Assembly (NCBI RefSeq): GCF_000019725.1
Contig: NC_010505.1
Location: forward strand, 3,829,001-3,893,000
DNA: 64,000 nucleotides
Direction: 5' to 3'
Source of the DNA: Methylobacterium radiotolerans JCM 2831
GTDB lineage: Bacteria; Pseudomonadota; Alphaproteobacteria; Rhizobiales; Beijerinckiaceae
The first letter of the stretch is position 1, and every line of letters starts with the position of its first letter. Below are positions 1 to 6,951 of this stretch, one piece after another. The notes under the pieces are model-generated. The model worked only from the letters and a program-made list of their open reading frames with translations, did no database searches and was not told the origin of the DNA. Made by a program: the position numbers and the translations under genes.

Positions 1-831
1 CCCAGCCCCTATCCCGCCGACCGGCCACCGGAGCGGGTCGAAGGCCTGCGGGTCGTGCTGATCGGCCACGCGAGCTACCTCGTGCAGGTCGCCGGCCGGA
101 ACATCCTGATCGATCCGGTCTTCGCCAAGCGCGCGAGCCCGGTCCGCTTCGCCGGGCCGAAGCGCGTCAACCCGCCGGGGATCGCCCTCGCCGACCTGCC
201 GCCCATCGACGCGGTCCTCATCACCCACAATCACTACGACCATCTCGACGGGCCGAGCCTCGCCCGGATCTGGCAGGCGCACCAGCCGCTGATCGTGGCG
301 CCCCTGGGCAACGACACGATCCTGCGCGGCTACGACGACACGATGCATGTCGAGACCCGCGACTGGGGGGAGTCGGTCGATCTCGGCGACGGGCTGCAGG
401 TCCACCTGACCCCCGCGAACCACTGGTCGGCCCGGGGCGTCAACGACCGACGGATGGCACTGTGGTGCGCCTTCGTGCTGACCTCGCCCCGCGGCGTGCA
501 CTACCATGTCGGCGATACCGGCTTCGGCGACGGCGCGCTGTTCTCCGACGTCCGGGCCCGGTTCGGGCCGCCGCGCCTCGCGACGCTGCCGATCGGCGCC
601 TACGAGCCGCGCTGGTTCATGCAGGCCCAGCACGTCGATCCGGCCGAGGCCGTGAAGGCCTTCACCCTGCTCGGCGCCGAGCAGGCCCTCGGCCACCATT
701 GGGGCACGTTCCAGCTCACCGACGAAGGCATCGAGCGGCCCGTCGAGGCGCTCGCGGCGGCCCTCGGCGGCGCCGGTATCCCGGCCGAGCGCTTCGTCGC
801 CCTCCGGCCGGGCCAGGTCTGGGAGGCCTGA
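1..831 (+). CDS. MBL-fold metal-dependent hydrolase (5' end outside window)
   Basis: The reading frame is open from base 1 (PSPYPADRPPERVEGLRV...), so the true start lies upstream. The protein carries the zinc-binding HNHYDH signature of metallo-beta-lactamase-fold hydrolases, followed by further metal-ligand segments (ANHWSARG, HVGDTGFGD, LGHHWGTF). This arrangement resembles the NAPE-PLD/UlaG-like subgroup, which hydrolyses phosphodiester or lactone substrates. The substrate cannot be read from sequence. GTG at 55 is an internal in-frame start candidate but would remove a conserved-looking N-terminal strand. The next gene starts about 185 bp downstream, so this is probably the last gene of its unit. 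Confidence 0.85.
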   Translation, partial: PSPYPADRPPERVEGLRVVLIGHASYLVQVAGRNILIDPVFAKRASPVRFAGPKRVNPPGIALADLPPIDAVLITHNHYDHLDGPSLARIWQAHQPLIVAPLGNDTILRGYDDTMHVETRDWGESVDLGDGLQVHLTPANHWSARGVNDRRMALWCAFVLTSPRGVHYHVGDTGFGDGALFSDVRARFGPPRLATLPIGAYEPRWFMQAQHVDPAEAVKAFTLLGAEQALGHHWGTFQLTDEGIERPVEALAAALGGAGIPAERFVALRPGQVWEA

Positions 832-909
832 CCCGCGCTGTCTCCGGGCTGTCTTCGGGCTGTCTCCGGGAAGCGGCGGCAGGCGCAGGCGGGCATTGGG
901 CACGATGCG

Positions 910-927
910 TGCATCATTCTGTATGCA
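910..927. promoter_or_regulatory. Perfect TGCAT-N8-ATGCA palindrome, candidate operator
   Basis: TGCAT (910-914) and ATGCA (923-927) form a perfect inverted repeat with an 8-base spacer, about 90 bp before the binding-protein gene at 1017. The surrounding DNA is much more GC-rich. Shape and position suit a dimeric repressor such as a GntR-family protein, but no regulator gene is adjacent, so this is inference. Confidence 0.3.
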
Positions 928-1016
928 GCATGGGGAGGAGGCTGGGGCAGCGCCGTCGCGCGCCTGACGGCCGGTGCCGCTCCGTGCGGCGCCCGCGCCT
1001 TCAGCCGAGAGACACG

Positions 1017-2636
1017 ATGGACCCGATCAAGCCGACACGCCGATCCCTGATGGCCGGGGGCGTCGCCCTCGCGGCGCTGGGAGCGGCGGGCCGGGCCGGC
1101 GCGCAGGGCGCGGCCCCCGGCACCCTGACCTACGGCATCTCCATGACCGACCTGCCGCTGACCACCGGGCAGCCGGACCGGGGCGCGGGCGGCTACCAGT
1201 TCACCGGCCTGACCCTCTACGACCCCCTGGTCGCCTGGGAGCTCGACGTCGCCGACCGGCCCGGCAAGATGGTGCCGGGCCTCGCCACCGCGTGGGAGGC
1301 CGACCCGGCCGACCCCAAGGTCTGGACCTTCCACCTGCGCGAGGGCGTGGCCTTCCACGACGGCTCGGCCTTCGATGCCGACGCGGTGATCTGGAACTTC
1401 GACAAGGTGCTGAACAAGGAGGCGCCGCATTTCGACCAGCGGCAGGCCGCCCAGGTCCGCCCGCGCCTGCCCGGGGTCGCGAGCTACCGGAAGCTCGACG
1501 CCAAGACCGTCCAGGTCGTCACCAAGACGCCCGACAGCCTGTTCCCCTACCAGATGCTCTGGTTCCTGATCTCGTCGCCCGCGCAGTACGAGAAGGTCGG
1601 GAAGGACTGGGCGAAGTTCGCCTTCGAGCCCTCGGGAACCGGGCCGTTCCGGATGGGGCAGCTGGTGCCGCGGGTGCGCCTCGAGCTGCTGCCGAACGTC
1701 GGCTACTGGAACCCGAAGCGGGTCCCGAAGCTCGCGAAGCTGACCCTCACCTGCGTGCCCGAGGATCTCGCGCGGGTGAACGCGCTCCTGTCCGGCAGCG
1801 TCGACCTGATCGAGGCGCCCGCGCCCGACGCGGTGCCGCGCCTGAAGGCCGCCGGCATGCGGGTCGTGGGCAACGAGACGCCCCATGTCTGGAACTACCA
1901 CCTGTCGATGCTGGAGGGATCGCCCTGGCGCGACCTGCGCCTGCGCAAGGCCGCCAACCTCGCCATCGACCGCGCGGGCGTCGTCGAGCTGATGGGCGGT
2001 CTCGCCCAGCCCGCGGTCGGGCAGGTCCAGGAGTCGAGCCCGTGGTTCGGCAAGCCGGGCTTCAGGATCCGGACCGACGTCGAGGCCGCGCGCAAGCTCG
2101 TCGAGGAGGCCGGCTACTCGGTGAAGAACCCCGTGAAGGCCACGGTCCTGATCCCGACCGGCGGCACCGGGCAGATGCTGTCGCTGCCGATCAACGAGTT
2201 CGTCCAGCAGAGCTGGGCGGAGATCGGGATCCATGTGGAGTTCAAGACCGTCGAGCTGGAGGTCGCCTACACGGCGTGGCGCCAGGGCGCCGCGGATCCG
2301 AGCCTCAAGGGCGTGAGCGCCGGCAACATCGCCTACGTCACGTCCGACCCGTTCTACGCGATCCTGCGCTTCTACGATTCGCGTCAGATCGCGCCGAACG
2401 GCGTGAACTGGAGCCACTACCGCAACCCCGAGGTCGACGCCCTCTGCGACAAGGTGAAGGCGAGCCTCGACGTGGCCGAGCAGAACCGGCTGCTCGCGCG
2501 CATCCACGAAATCGTCGTCGACGACGCCGTGCAGGTCTGGGTGGTTCACGACACCAATCCGCACGCGCTGTCGTCGCGGGTGAAGAATTACGTCCAGGCG
2601 CAGCACTGGTTTCAGGACCTCGCGACGCTCGCCTGA
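1017..2636 (+). CDS. ABC transporter substrate-binding protein, family 5 (peptide/opine type)
   Basis: 539 residues, the usual size for DppA/OppA-type family 5 binding proteins. The N-terminus has a twin-arginine-like signal (TRRSLMAGG followed by a hydrophobic stretch ending near AGAQG), so the protein is probably exported folded to the periplasm. Family hallmarks are present: a WTFHLREGVAFHDG segment, an FEPSGTGPF motif and the late DLRLRKAANLAIDR helix. It would capture a peptide or similar cationic ligand for an inner-membrane permease. No permease or ATPase is nearby, so it is an orphan here. ATG at 1017 was chosen because the signal peptide begins directly after it; the frame stays open upstream but that stretch reads as low-complexity shadow. 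Confidence 0.88.
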   Translation: MDPIKPTRRSLMAGGVALAALGAAGRAGAQGAAPGTLTYGISMTDLPLTTGQPDRGAGGYQFTGLTLYDPLVAWELDVADRPGKMVPGLATAWEADPADPKVWTFHLREGVAFHDGSAFDADAVIWNFDKVLNKEAPHFDQRQAAQVRPRLPGVASYRKLDAKTVQVVTKTPDSLFPYQMLWFLISSPAQYEKVGKDWAKFAFEPSGTGPFRMGQLVPRVRLELLPNVGYWNPKRVPKLAKLTLTCVPEDLARVNALLSGSVDLIEAPAPDAVPRLKAAGMRVVGNETPHVWNYHLSMLEGSPWRDLRLRKAANLAIDRAGVVELMGGLAQPAVGQVQESSPWFGKPGFRIRTDVEAARKLVEEAGYSVKNPVKATVLIPTGGTGQMLSLPINEFVQQSWAEIGIHVEFKTVELEVAYTAWRQGAADPSLKGVSAGNIAYVTSDPFYAILRFYDSRQIAPNGVNWSHYRNPEVDALCDKVKASLDVAEQNRLLARIHEIVVDDAVQVWVVHDTNPHALSSRVKNYVQAQHWFQDLATLA

Positions 2637-2681
2637 TCCATCCGGAACTGTGAGGCGCGCGGGAAGAACGGGAGAACATCG

Positions 2682-2706
2682 GGAACGATCGGCGCGAAGA
2701 CGGGTT
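2682..2706 (+). promoter_or_regulatory. Weak EcfG-like promoter candidate
   Basis: GGAAC (2682-2686) is followed after 16 bases by GGTT (2703-2706). The alphaproteobacterial general-stress consensus is GGAAC-N16/17-CGTT, so one -10 base differs. It sits 29 bp before the start of the small secreted protein gene at 2735. Confidence 0.3.
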
Positions 2707-2734
2707 GGACCCCGAACGCACGAAGGAGAGTCCC

Positions 2735-2980
2735 ATGAAGACCCTGCTTGCCGGCGCCGTCCTGGCCGCCTCCCTCGCGAGCGTCGTCCCCGCCGCGGCG
2801 CAGCGAATCGAGATCGGCCCCGACGGGCCGAGCGTCGACCTGCGCTCCCGCGCCCAGCGGGAGCGCGACTTCCGCCGCGAAGAGTATCGACGCGACCGCG
2901 CCTACGACGAGGACCGCCTCTACCGGCGGCAGCGCTTCGACGACGACCGCCCGGTGATGCGGCGCGGCTACGGATACTGA
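2735..2980 (+). CDS. Small secreted Arg/Asp-rich protein
   Basis: 81 residues. A Sec signal peptide (MKTLLAGAVLAASLASVVPA, cleavage near AAAQ) precedes a mature part of about 58 residues that is extremely charged, with many RR, DR and DD pairs and a glycine/tyrosine end (RRGYGY). GAAGGAGAG lies 5 bp before the ATG and fixes the start. No known domain was recognised. Proteins of this type are common in Methylobacterium periplasms. A hairpin terminator follows at 3024, so the gene appears monocistronic. Confidence 0.75.
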   Translation: MKTLLAGAVLAASLASVVPAAAQRIEIGPDGPSVDLRSRAQRERDFRREEYRRDRAYDEDRLYRRQRFDDDRPVMRRGYGY

Positions 2981-3023
2981 CTCGCCGCGCGGATCGCCGT
3001 CCGGTGATTACGCGTCCTCTTCG

Positions 3024-3050
3024 GGGGCCGGCTCGCGCCGGCCCCTTTTT
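3024..3050 (+). terminator. Rho-independent terminator
   Basis: A GC stem (GGGGCCGGC pairing with GCCGGCCCC) around a TCGC loop is followed by TTTTT. It ends the small secreted protein gene. Confidence 0.85.
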
Positions 3051-3115
3051 CTATGCCGACTCGCCGGCGACCGAGCCGAGACGGCGCGCTCAACCCACAG
3101 GGTCGAATTTCGCAC

Positions 3116-3144
3116 TTGCAGCACGGCGAGTCGGAGACTAGGAA
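3116..3144 (+). promoter_or_regulatory. Possible sigma-70 promoter of the lanmodulin-like gene
   Basis: TTGCAG (3116-3121) and TAGGAA (3139-3144) are separated by 17 bases, about 33 bp before the ATG at 3177. Match to the consensus is moderate only. Confidence 0.3.
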
Positions 3145-3176
3145 GATCGAGCATCAAATTTCGGGAGCATCTGGCA

Positions 3177-3590
3177 ATGACCCTCCGTTTCATCAGTGGC
3201 TTCGCGGCGGTGACCCTCGCGGTGTGCGGCCTCTCTGCTCCGGCCGCTCTCGCCAAGCCGGTGAGCGGAGCGAGCGCCGTCAAGATGATCGACACCGACA
3301 ACGACGGCACCGTCGACATGAAGGAAGTGGAGGCGGTGGCCTCGGCGACCTTCGACCGTCTCGAGAAGGACTCGGACGGCACGCTCGACGCCAAGGAGCT
3401 GAAGGGCCGCCTGAGCAAGGCCGGCGTGCAGCAGGCCGATCCGGACAACGACGGCACCCTGGACAAGAAGGAGTACCTCGCGGCCGTCGGCGAGCGCTTC
3501 AAGATGGCCGATCCGGACAACGACGGCACGCTCGACGCCAAGGAGCTGAACTCCAAGGCCGGCAAGGCCCTCCTCGCCCTCATCAAGTAA
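3177..3590 (+). CDS. lanM: Lanmodulin-like lanthanide-binding EF-hand protein
   Basis: 137 residues: Sec signal peptide (1-26, ending APAALA) and four EF-hand loops at 39-50 (DTDNDGTVDMKE), 63-74 (EKDSDGTLDAKE), 88-99 (DPDNDGTLDKKE) and 112-123 (DPDNDGTLDAKE). The loops are only 12-13 residues apart, tighter than in calmodulin, and loops 3 and 4 have proline at position 2; both are hallmarks of lanmodulin, the periplasmic picomolar lanthanide binder of methylotrophs. Total length and the end (KAGKALLALIK) also match my memory of Methylorubrum LanM. Oddities: loop 1 has Thr instead of Pro, and loop 2 begins with Glu and lacks Pro, so site 2 is probably weak, while loop 4 begins with Asp where AM1 LanM has Asn. 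No lanthanide uptake (lut) gene is nearby. The alternative is a calcium-binding EF-hand protein, but the loop sequences argue against it. Confidence 0.85.
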   Translation: MTLRFISGFAAVTLAVCGLSAPAALAKPVSGASAVKMIDTDNDGTVDMKEVEAVASATFDRLEKDSDGTLDAKELKGRLSKAGVQQADPDNDGTLDKKEYLAAVGERFKMADPDNDGTLDAKELNSKAGKALLALIK

Positions 3591-3624
3591 TACCGGCCGG
3601 ACGCTCCCGATGGTGCGTCGATGA

Positions 3625-3667
3625 GTGAGGCCCCCGCGGAGCTGCCGCGGGGGCCTCACCGCGTTTT
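3625..3667. terminator. Strong hairpin terminator after the lanmodulin-like gene
   Basis: A perfect 15-bp stem (GTGAGGCCCCCGCGG at 3625-3639 with its complement at 3645-3659) has a 5-base loop and is followed by a TTTT run at 3664-3667. It can stop the gene ending at 3590. Confidence 0.85.
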
Positions 3668-3945
3668 AACCATTCGTTCACCTTGCCGGACCGCGCCATC
3701 CGCCGGATCTGCACGCAAAAGTTGTGGTTTGTCGCCGACCTTTTCTGGCATGCCCCCGCATCGGCCCTCATACGGCATCGGGCATCGGTGTCTCCGCGCT
3801 CCGTCGCGCGGGCCGGCGGACCGTTCGCCACCCGGTTTACCCATCCGGAGAGATGCGACGCTCGACCGCTCGCCGGGCACGCCGGGGGGAGTTGACGGCT
3901 CGCAACCTGTAGGTGCACCCTCGAGCTGGTTGAGGGACCAACACG
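3668..3945. other. Intergenic stretch with no recognised gene
   Basis: About 280 bases between the terminator and the small ORF at 3946. It is less GC-rich at its left end. A TTGACG (3892-3897) could be a -35 element, but no -10 is visible at the right distance. No RNA gene or repeat was recognised. Confidence 0.5.
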
Positions 3946-4233
3946 ATGCGCAACGGCTCACCAGAGGACGAAGCGAACGCGAGACGCCGCGCGGAACTGT
4001 GCGCGCTGGCCGACGGGCGTGACACCGGCACCGGGCGGGACGCCGACGTCGCGGATGCGGACCCGACGGACCGGCTCGGCGAGCTCGGCGACGCGCTGCT
4101 CGCCGCCTATCAACTGGCCGAGCAGGACGGCGATCCGCTGACCGTGGCGCTGCTCGAACAGGCGCTGCTGCGGACCGGGCGGCGCCTGGCGCGCGGCATG
4201 TCGCCCGCCGATGTCGGCATCGCCTGCCACTGA
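3946..4233 (+). CDS. Hypothetical protein, 95 aa
   Basis: A charged acidic N-terminal half (about residues 1-40) is followed by a predicted two-helix region (RLGELGDALLAAYQLAEQDG... LLEQALLRTGRRLARG). TGAGGGA about 9 bp upstream of the ATG supports the start. No family recognised. The helical part looks protein-like and the codon use fits its neighbours. Confidence 0.6.
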   Translation: MRNGSPEDEANARRRAELCALADGRDTGTGRDADVADADPTDRLGELGDALLAAYQLAEQDGDPLTVALLEQALLRTGRRLARGMSPADVGIACH

Positions 4234-4306
4234 AGCGGCGCAGGATCCCGCTCGCGGCGCGCGACCCCTCCCCTGAGGCGATCGCCGGGACGCCGCGGCG
4301 GCCCGG

Positions 4307-5104
4307 CTACGCGCCCGGCGCGGCGCGGTCGAGGAAGGCGCGCAGGTAGGCGCCGACCGCGTCCGCGCGCTCGACGGCCAGCAGGTGCGCCGCGCGGGGC
4401 AGCACGACGAGCTCGGCCTGGGCGATGCCGCCGCAGATCTCCTCGGCCATGGCCGGAGGTGTCGAGGGATCGTCGCGGCCGGCGATGACCAGGGTCGGCG
4501 CGGTGATGGCTCCGAGCGCCGGACGGAGATCCATGCGTCCGATCGCCCCGCAGCAGACCGCGTAACCGGCCGGATCGCAGGCCAGGAATCGCTCGCGGAC
4601 AGCCCGGACCGCCTCGGGGTCGCGCGCCGCGAAGCCCGGCGTGAACCAGCGCCCCAGCGTCGCCTCGACCACGGCCGACGTTCCCTGGGCGCGCACGGTC
4701 GCGGCCCGCTCATCCCAGCTCTGCTGGCTCGGCAGGAAGGCCGCCGTCGCCATCAGGGTGGCACTGAGCGCCCGTCCGGGATCGGCGCTCGCCAGCGCCT
4801 GCACGGTCATCCCGCCGAGCGACAGGCCGACCAGATGGGCCCGGCCGATGCCGAGGGCGTCCAGCAGGCCCGCGAGGTCCCCGGCCAGATCCGCGATCGC
4901 CGTGGGCCGGTCGCGCGTGTCCGATCCGCCGTGGCCGCGGGTGTCGTAGCGCAGCGTCCGGTAGCGTCCCGCGAGCGCCGGCAGGAGCGCGTCCCACATT
5001 TCAAGGGTCGCCCCCAGCGAGTTCGAGAAGGCGACGACCGGAGCGTCCTCGGGACCCTCAAGGTGGTAGCGGAGGCCGAGTCCTCCGACGGTGATCTGCG
5101 GCAT
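4307..5104 (-). CDS. pcaD: Alpha/beta hydrolase, 3-oxoadipate enol-lactonase type
   Basis: 265 residues with an alpha/beta-hydrolase fold. The oxyanion and nucleophile region reads GLSLGGM with Ser95; a late acid (AGRDDPSTP) and His (RAAHLLAVE) complete the triad. The N-terminal pattern (FSNSLGATLEMWDALLPAL...RTLRYDTRGHGGS) is typical of PcaD, which hydrolyses beta-ketoadipate enol-lactone in the protocatechuate pathway. The length matches. No other pca genes are nearby, so a related esterase is possible. Start ATG at 5104 has GGAGAGAG just upstream; the longer open frame upstream is not needed. Confidence 0.78.
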   Translation of the reverse strand: MPQITVGGLGLRYHLEGPEDAPVVAFSNSLGATLEMWDALLPALAGRYRTLRYDTRGHGGSDTRDRPTAIADLAGDLAGLLDALGIGRAHLVGLSLGGMTVQALASADPGRALSATLMATAAFLPSQQSWDERAATVRAQGTSAVVEATLGRWFTPGFAARDPEAVRAVRERFLACDPAGYAVCCGAIGRMDLRPALGAITAPTLVIAGRDDPSTPPAMAEEICGGIAQAELVVLPRAAHLLAVERADAVGAYLRAFLDRAAPGA

Positions 5105-5192
5105 GCGGCTCTCTCCGGTCCGGGCTCTCGAGGGTGTCGCGCCGGCGGGCGGCGGGGCGGGGATCGCGGGCATCGCCATCCCCCGACGGCAT

Positions 5193-5465
5193 TCAGGCGC
5201 GACCAAGGGGAATCAGGCCCCAGCCACGCTCGTGGAGGTAGTACAGCACGGTCTTGGTCACGGTCTCGGTCGAGGCGATCGAGCCGGCGACCAGCACGCT
5301 TCCGGTGAACAGATAGGACAGCAGCAGCGTGTCGAGGCTCCCGACGACGCGCCAGCTCATGGCCTTGGCGATCGAGCGGAGGCGGCTCTCCCCGGCCGGG
5401 GACGCGCCCGTCCGGGCGGGCTCCGGCGCGCGGCCATCTTGGGTCGGGACGTTGTCGGCGGGCAT
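5193..5465 (-). CDS. DUF2061 membrane protein
   Basis: 90 residues. After a variable, proline-rich N-terminus (about 30 residues) comes the DUF2061 core: KAMSWRVVGSLDTLLLSYL, a second hydrophobic helix (SVLVAGSIASTETVTKTVLY) and the ending YLHERGWG. Two membrane spans are predicted. The biochemical role of DUF2061 is unknown; some members sit beside sulfur-assimilation genes, but none is present here. GGGAGC lies about 5 bp upstream of the ATG. It is transcribed in the same direction as the enol-lactonase-like gene, 88 bp away. Confidence 0.85.
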   Translation of the reverse strand: MPADNVPTQDGRAPEPARTGASPAGESRLRSIAKAMSWRVVGSLDTLLLSYLFTGSVLVAGSIASTETVTKTVLYYLHERGWGLIPLGRA

Positions 5466-5672
5466 ACGGGCTCCCTGCTGTCCATCCGAGACACGCGCGG
5501 CGGCGCTGTCCGTTGCGGGCCGCGCCACCGGATGCCGTCCCGTCGGACCGCCCGGCGCGCGGATGACGATGCCGCGAGCCCGGCGATCCGGAGGATCGTC
5601 TTCAACATGAGCTAATGCGCCGGCGGCCGAAACGCTCGACAAGAGCGGCGGCGAGGCCAGAGGAGATCAGCG

Positions 5673-5942
5673 ATGCACGAGCCTGCGATGGGCGACGCCG
5701 CGACCCGCCCGGCGGAGTTCTGGGACACGGTCGGCGGTCTGGTGACCGCGAAGGTCGAGCCGGTGATCGGCCGCGCCGACAAGCAGCGCAGTCCGGTGAT
5801 CGACTACCTGCGCGACCTGGAGGCCCTGGCGCGGCGCCAGTGCAGCAGCCGCGAGACGGTCCAGATCATCGCCTCGGGGCGGCGGCTTCTCGGGGACCGC
5901 AGCGAGATCGGGCCAGCGGACGGGCCGTTCACCCGCGCCTGA
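5673..5942 (+). CDS. Hypothetical protein, 89 aa
   Basis: A soluble, mixed-charge protein (MHEPAMGDAATRPAEFWDTV...). The central part (YLRDLEALARRQCSSRETVQIIASGRRLL) is probably helical. A good ribosome-binding site (GGAGATCAG) lies 5-12 bp upstream of the ATG. No family recognised. It is divergent from the DUF2061 gene and shares a 207-bp intergenic region with it. Confidence 0.6.
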   Translation: MHEPAMGDAATRPAEFWDTVGGLVTAKVEPVIGRADKQRSPVIDYLRDLEALARRQCSSRETVQIIASGRRLLGDRSEIGPADGPFTRA

Positions 5943-5996
5943 GCCGGGCACCCGGCGCCGCGCGCGATCGCGCGGCGGGTGCGGCCGGGCTGCCCA

Positions 5997-6380
5997 TCAG
6001 GGCCGCCCGCGCCCCGGCGGCCGAGCGGGCACCGCCCGCGCCGCCCGCGACCGGACCAGGTAGATCGCCGCCGCCACCGCCCAGGCGGCGCAGGTCGGTG
6101 CCACCCATTGCTGCAGGTTCGGCAGCGACCAGCCGTACAGGAACTCGGCGCCGAGATGCGCCTGCACGGCGTCCCAGCCCGCATGCTTGATGTCGTGCTC
6201 CCGCTGCCCGGCCTCGCGGCCGTAATAGTAGGTCGAGACCACGAGCGCCGCGACGCCTTCCGGGCGGGGGCTGCGCAGCAGGATCAGCGCGGCCGCCATT
6301 CCGGCGGTCTCGGGGATCGCCGTCAGTGCGTGGCTCATCGCCGGGTTCGCGACCATGTAGGCGACGAGCGTTCCGAGCAT
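5997..6380 (-). CDS. Hypothetical small membrane protein, 127 aa
   Basis: Three hydrophobic segments are visible: near residues 3-22, 27-50 (AGMAAALILL...VAALVVSTYYYG) and 93-108 (CAAWAVAAAIYLV). The C-terminus is Arg/Pro-rich. No family recognised and the ribosome-binding site is weak. It converges with the 89-residue gene and ends 54 bp from it. Confidence 0.55.
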   Translation of the reverse strand: MLGTLVAYMVANPAMSHALTAIPETAGMAAALILLRSPRPEGVAALVVSTYYYGREAGQREHDIKHAGWDAVQAHLGAEFLYGWSLPNLQQWVAPTCAAWAVAAAIYLVRSRAARAVPARPPGRGRP

Positions 6381-6518
6381 GGGCGGCGCTTACACCAATC
6401 CCGACGCGGCGTCTGCGGCGACCCGGATCCGCGCCCGCGTTCGCGCGTGCCTTCGCGCGTGCATCCGCGGCCGGCGCCGCGCGGTTGACCCGGCGAGGCA
6501 GGGGCATCGGAGCCGCGC

Positions 6519-6947
6519 ATGACCGACACCTACGAACTCGGCCGCTTCGTCGCCGCGCAGGAGGGCGTCTACCCGCGCGCCCTGGCGGAATTGCAGGCCG
6601 GGGACAAGCGCAGCCACTGGATGTGGTTCGTCTTCCCGCAGATCGCCGGGCTCGGCGCGAGCCCGATGGCGCAGCGCTACGCCATCGGGTCGCTCGCGGA
6701 GGCCGAGGCCTACGCGGCGCACCCGGTGCTCGGCGCACGCCTGCGCGCCTGCACGGCGGCCGTCAACGCCGTTGCCGGGCGCTCGGCACACGCGATCTTC
6801 GGCTCGCCCGACGATCTGAAGTTCCGCTCCAGCATGACGCTGTTCGCCCGCGCCGTGCCGGGGGAGCCGGTCTTCGCCGACGCGCTCGCGCGCTACTTCG
6901 ACGGCGTCCCCGACCCGCGGACTCTGGCGAAGCTCGGGGCGGGCTAG
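6519..6947 (+). CDS. DUF1810 family protein
   Basis: 142 residues, the full length of the family. DUF1810 signatures are clear: KRSHWMWFVFPQIAGLG near residues 28-44 and the YAIGSLAEAEAYAAHPVLG stretch, then the FGSPDDLKFRSSMTLF motif. The family is cytosolic and of unknown function (sometimes annotated calpastatin without good reason). It stops 4 bp before the convergent penicillin-binding protein gene. Confidence 0.88.
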   Translation: MTDTYELGRFVAAQEGVYPRALAELQAGDKRSHWMWFVFPQIAGLGASPMAQRYAIGSLAEAEAYAAHPVLGARLRACTAAVNAVAGRSAHAIFGSPDDLKFRSSMTLFARAVPGEPVFADALARYFDGVPDPRTLAKLGAG

Positions 6948-6951
6948 GGCG

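Noticed and set aside
600-2606. Long antisense ORF over the binding-protein gene
   Set aside because: Arg/Gly/Asp-rich composition typical of shadow frames in high-GC coding DNA; the plus strand has clear domains. The same holds for the long antisense frames over the PBP, ffh, moxR, yejA and amtB genes.
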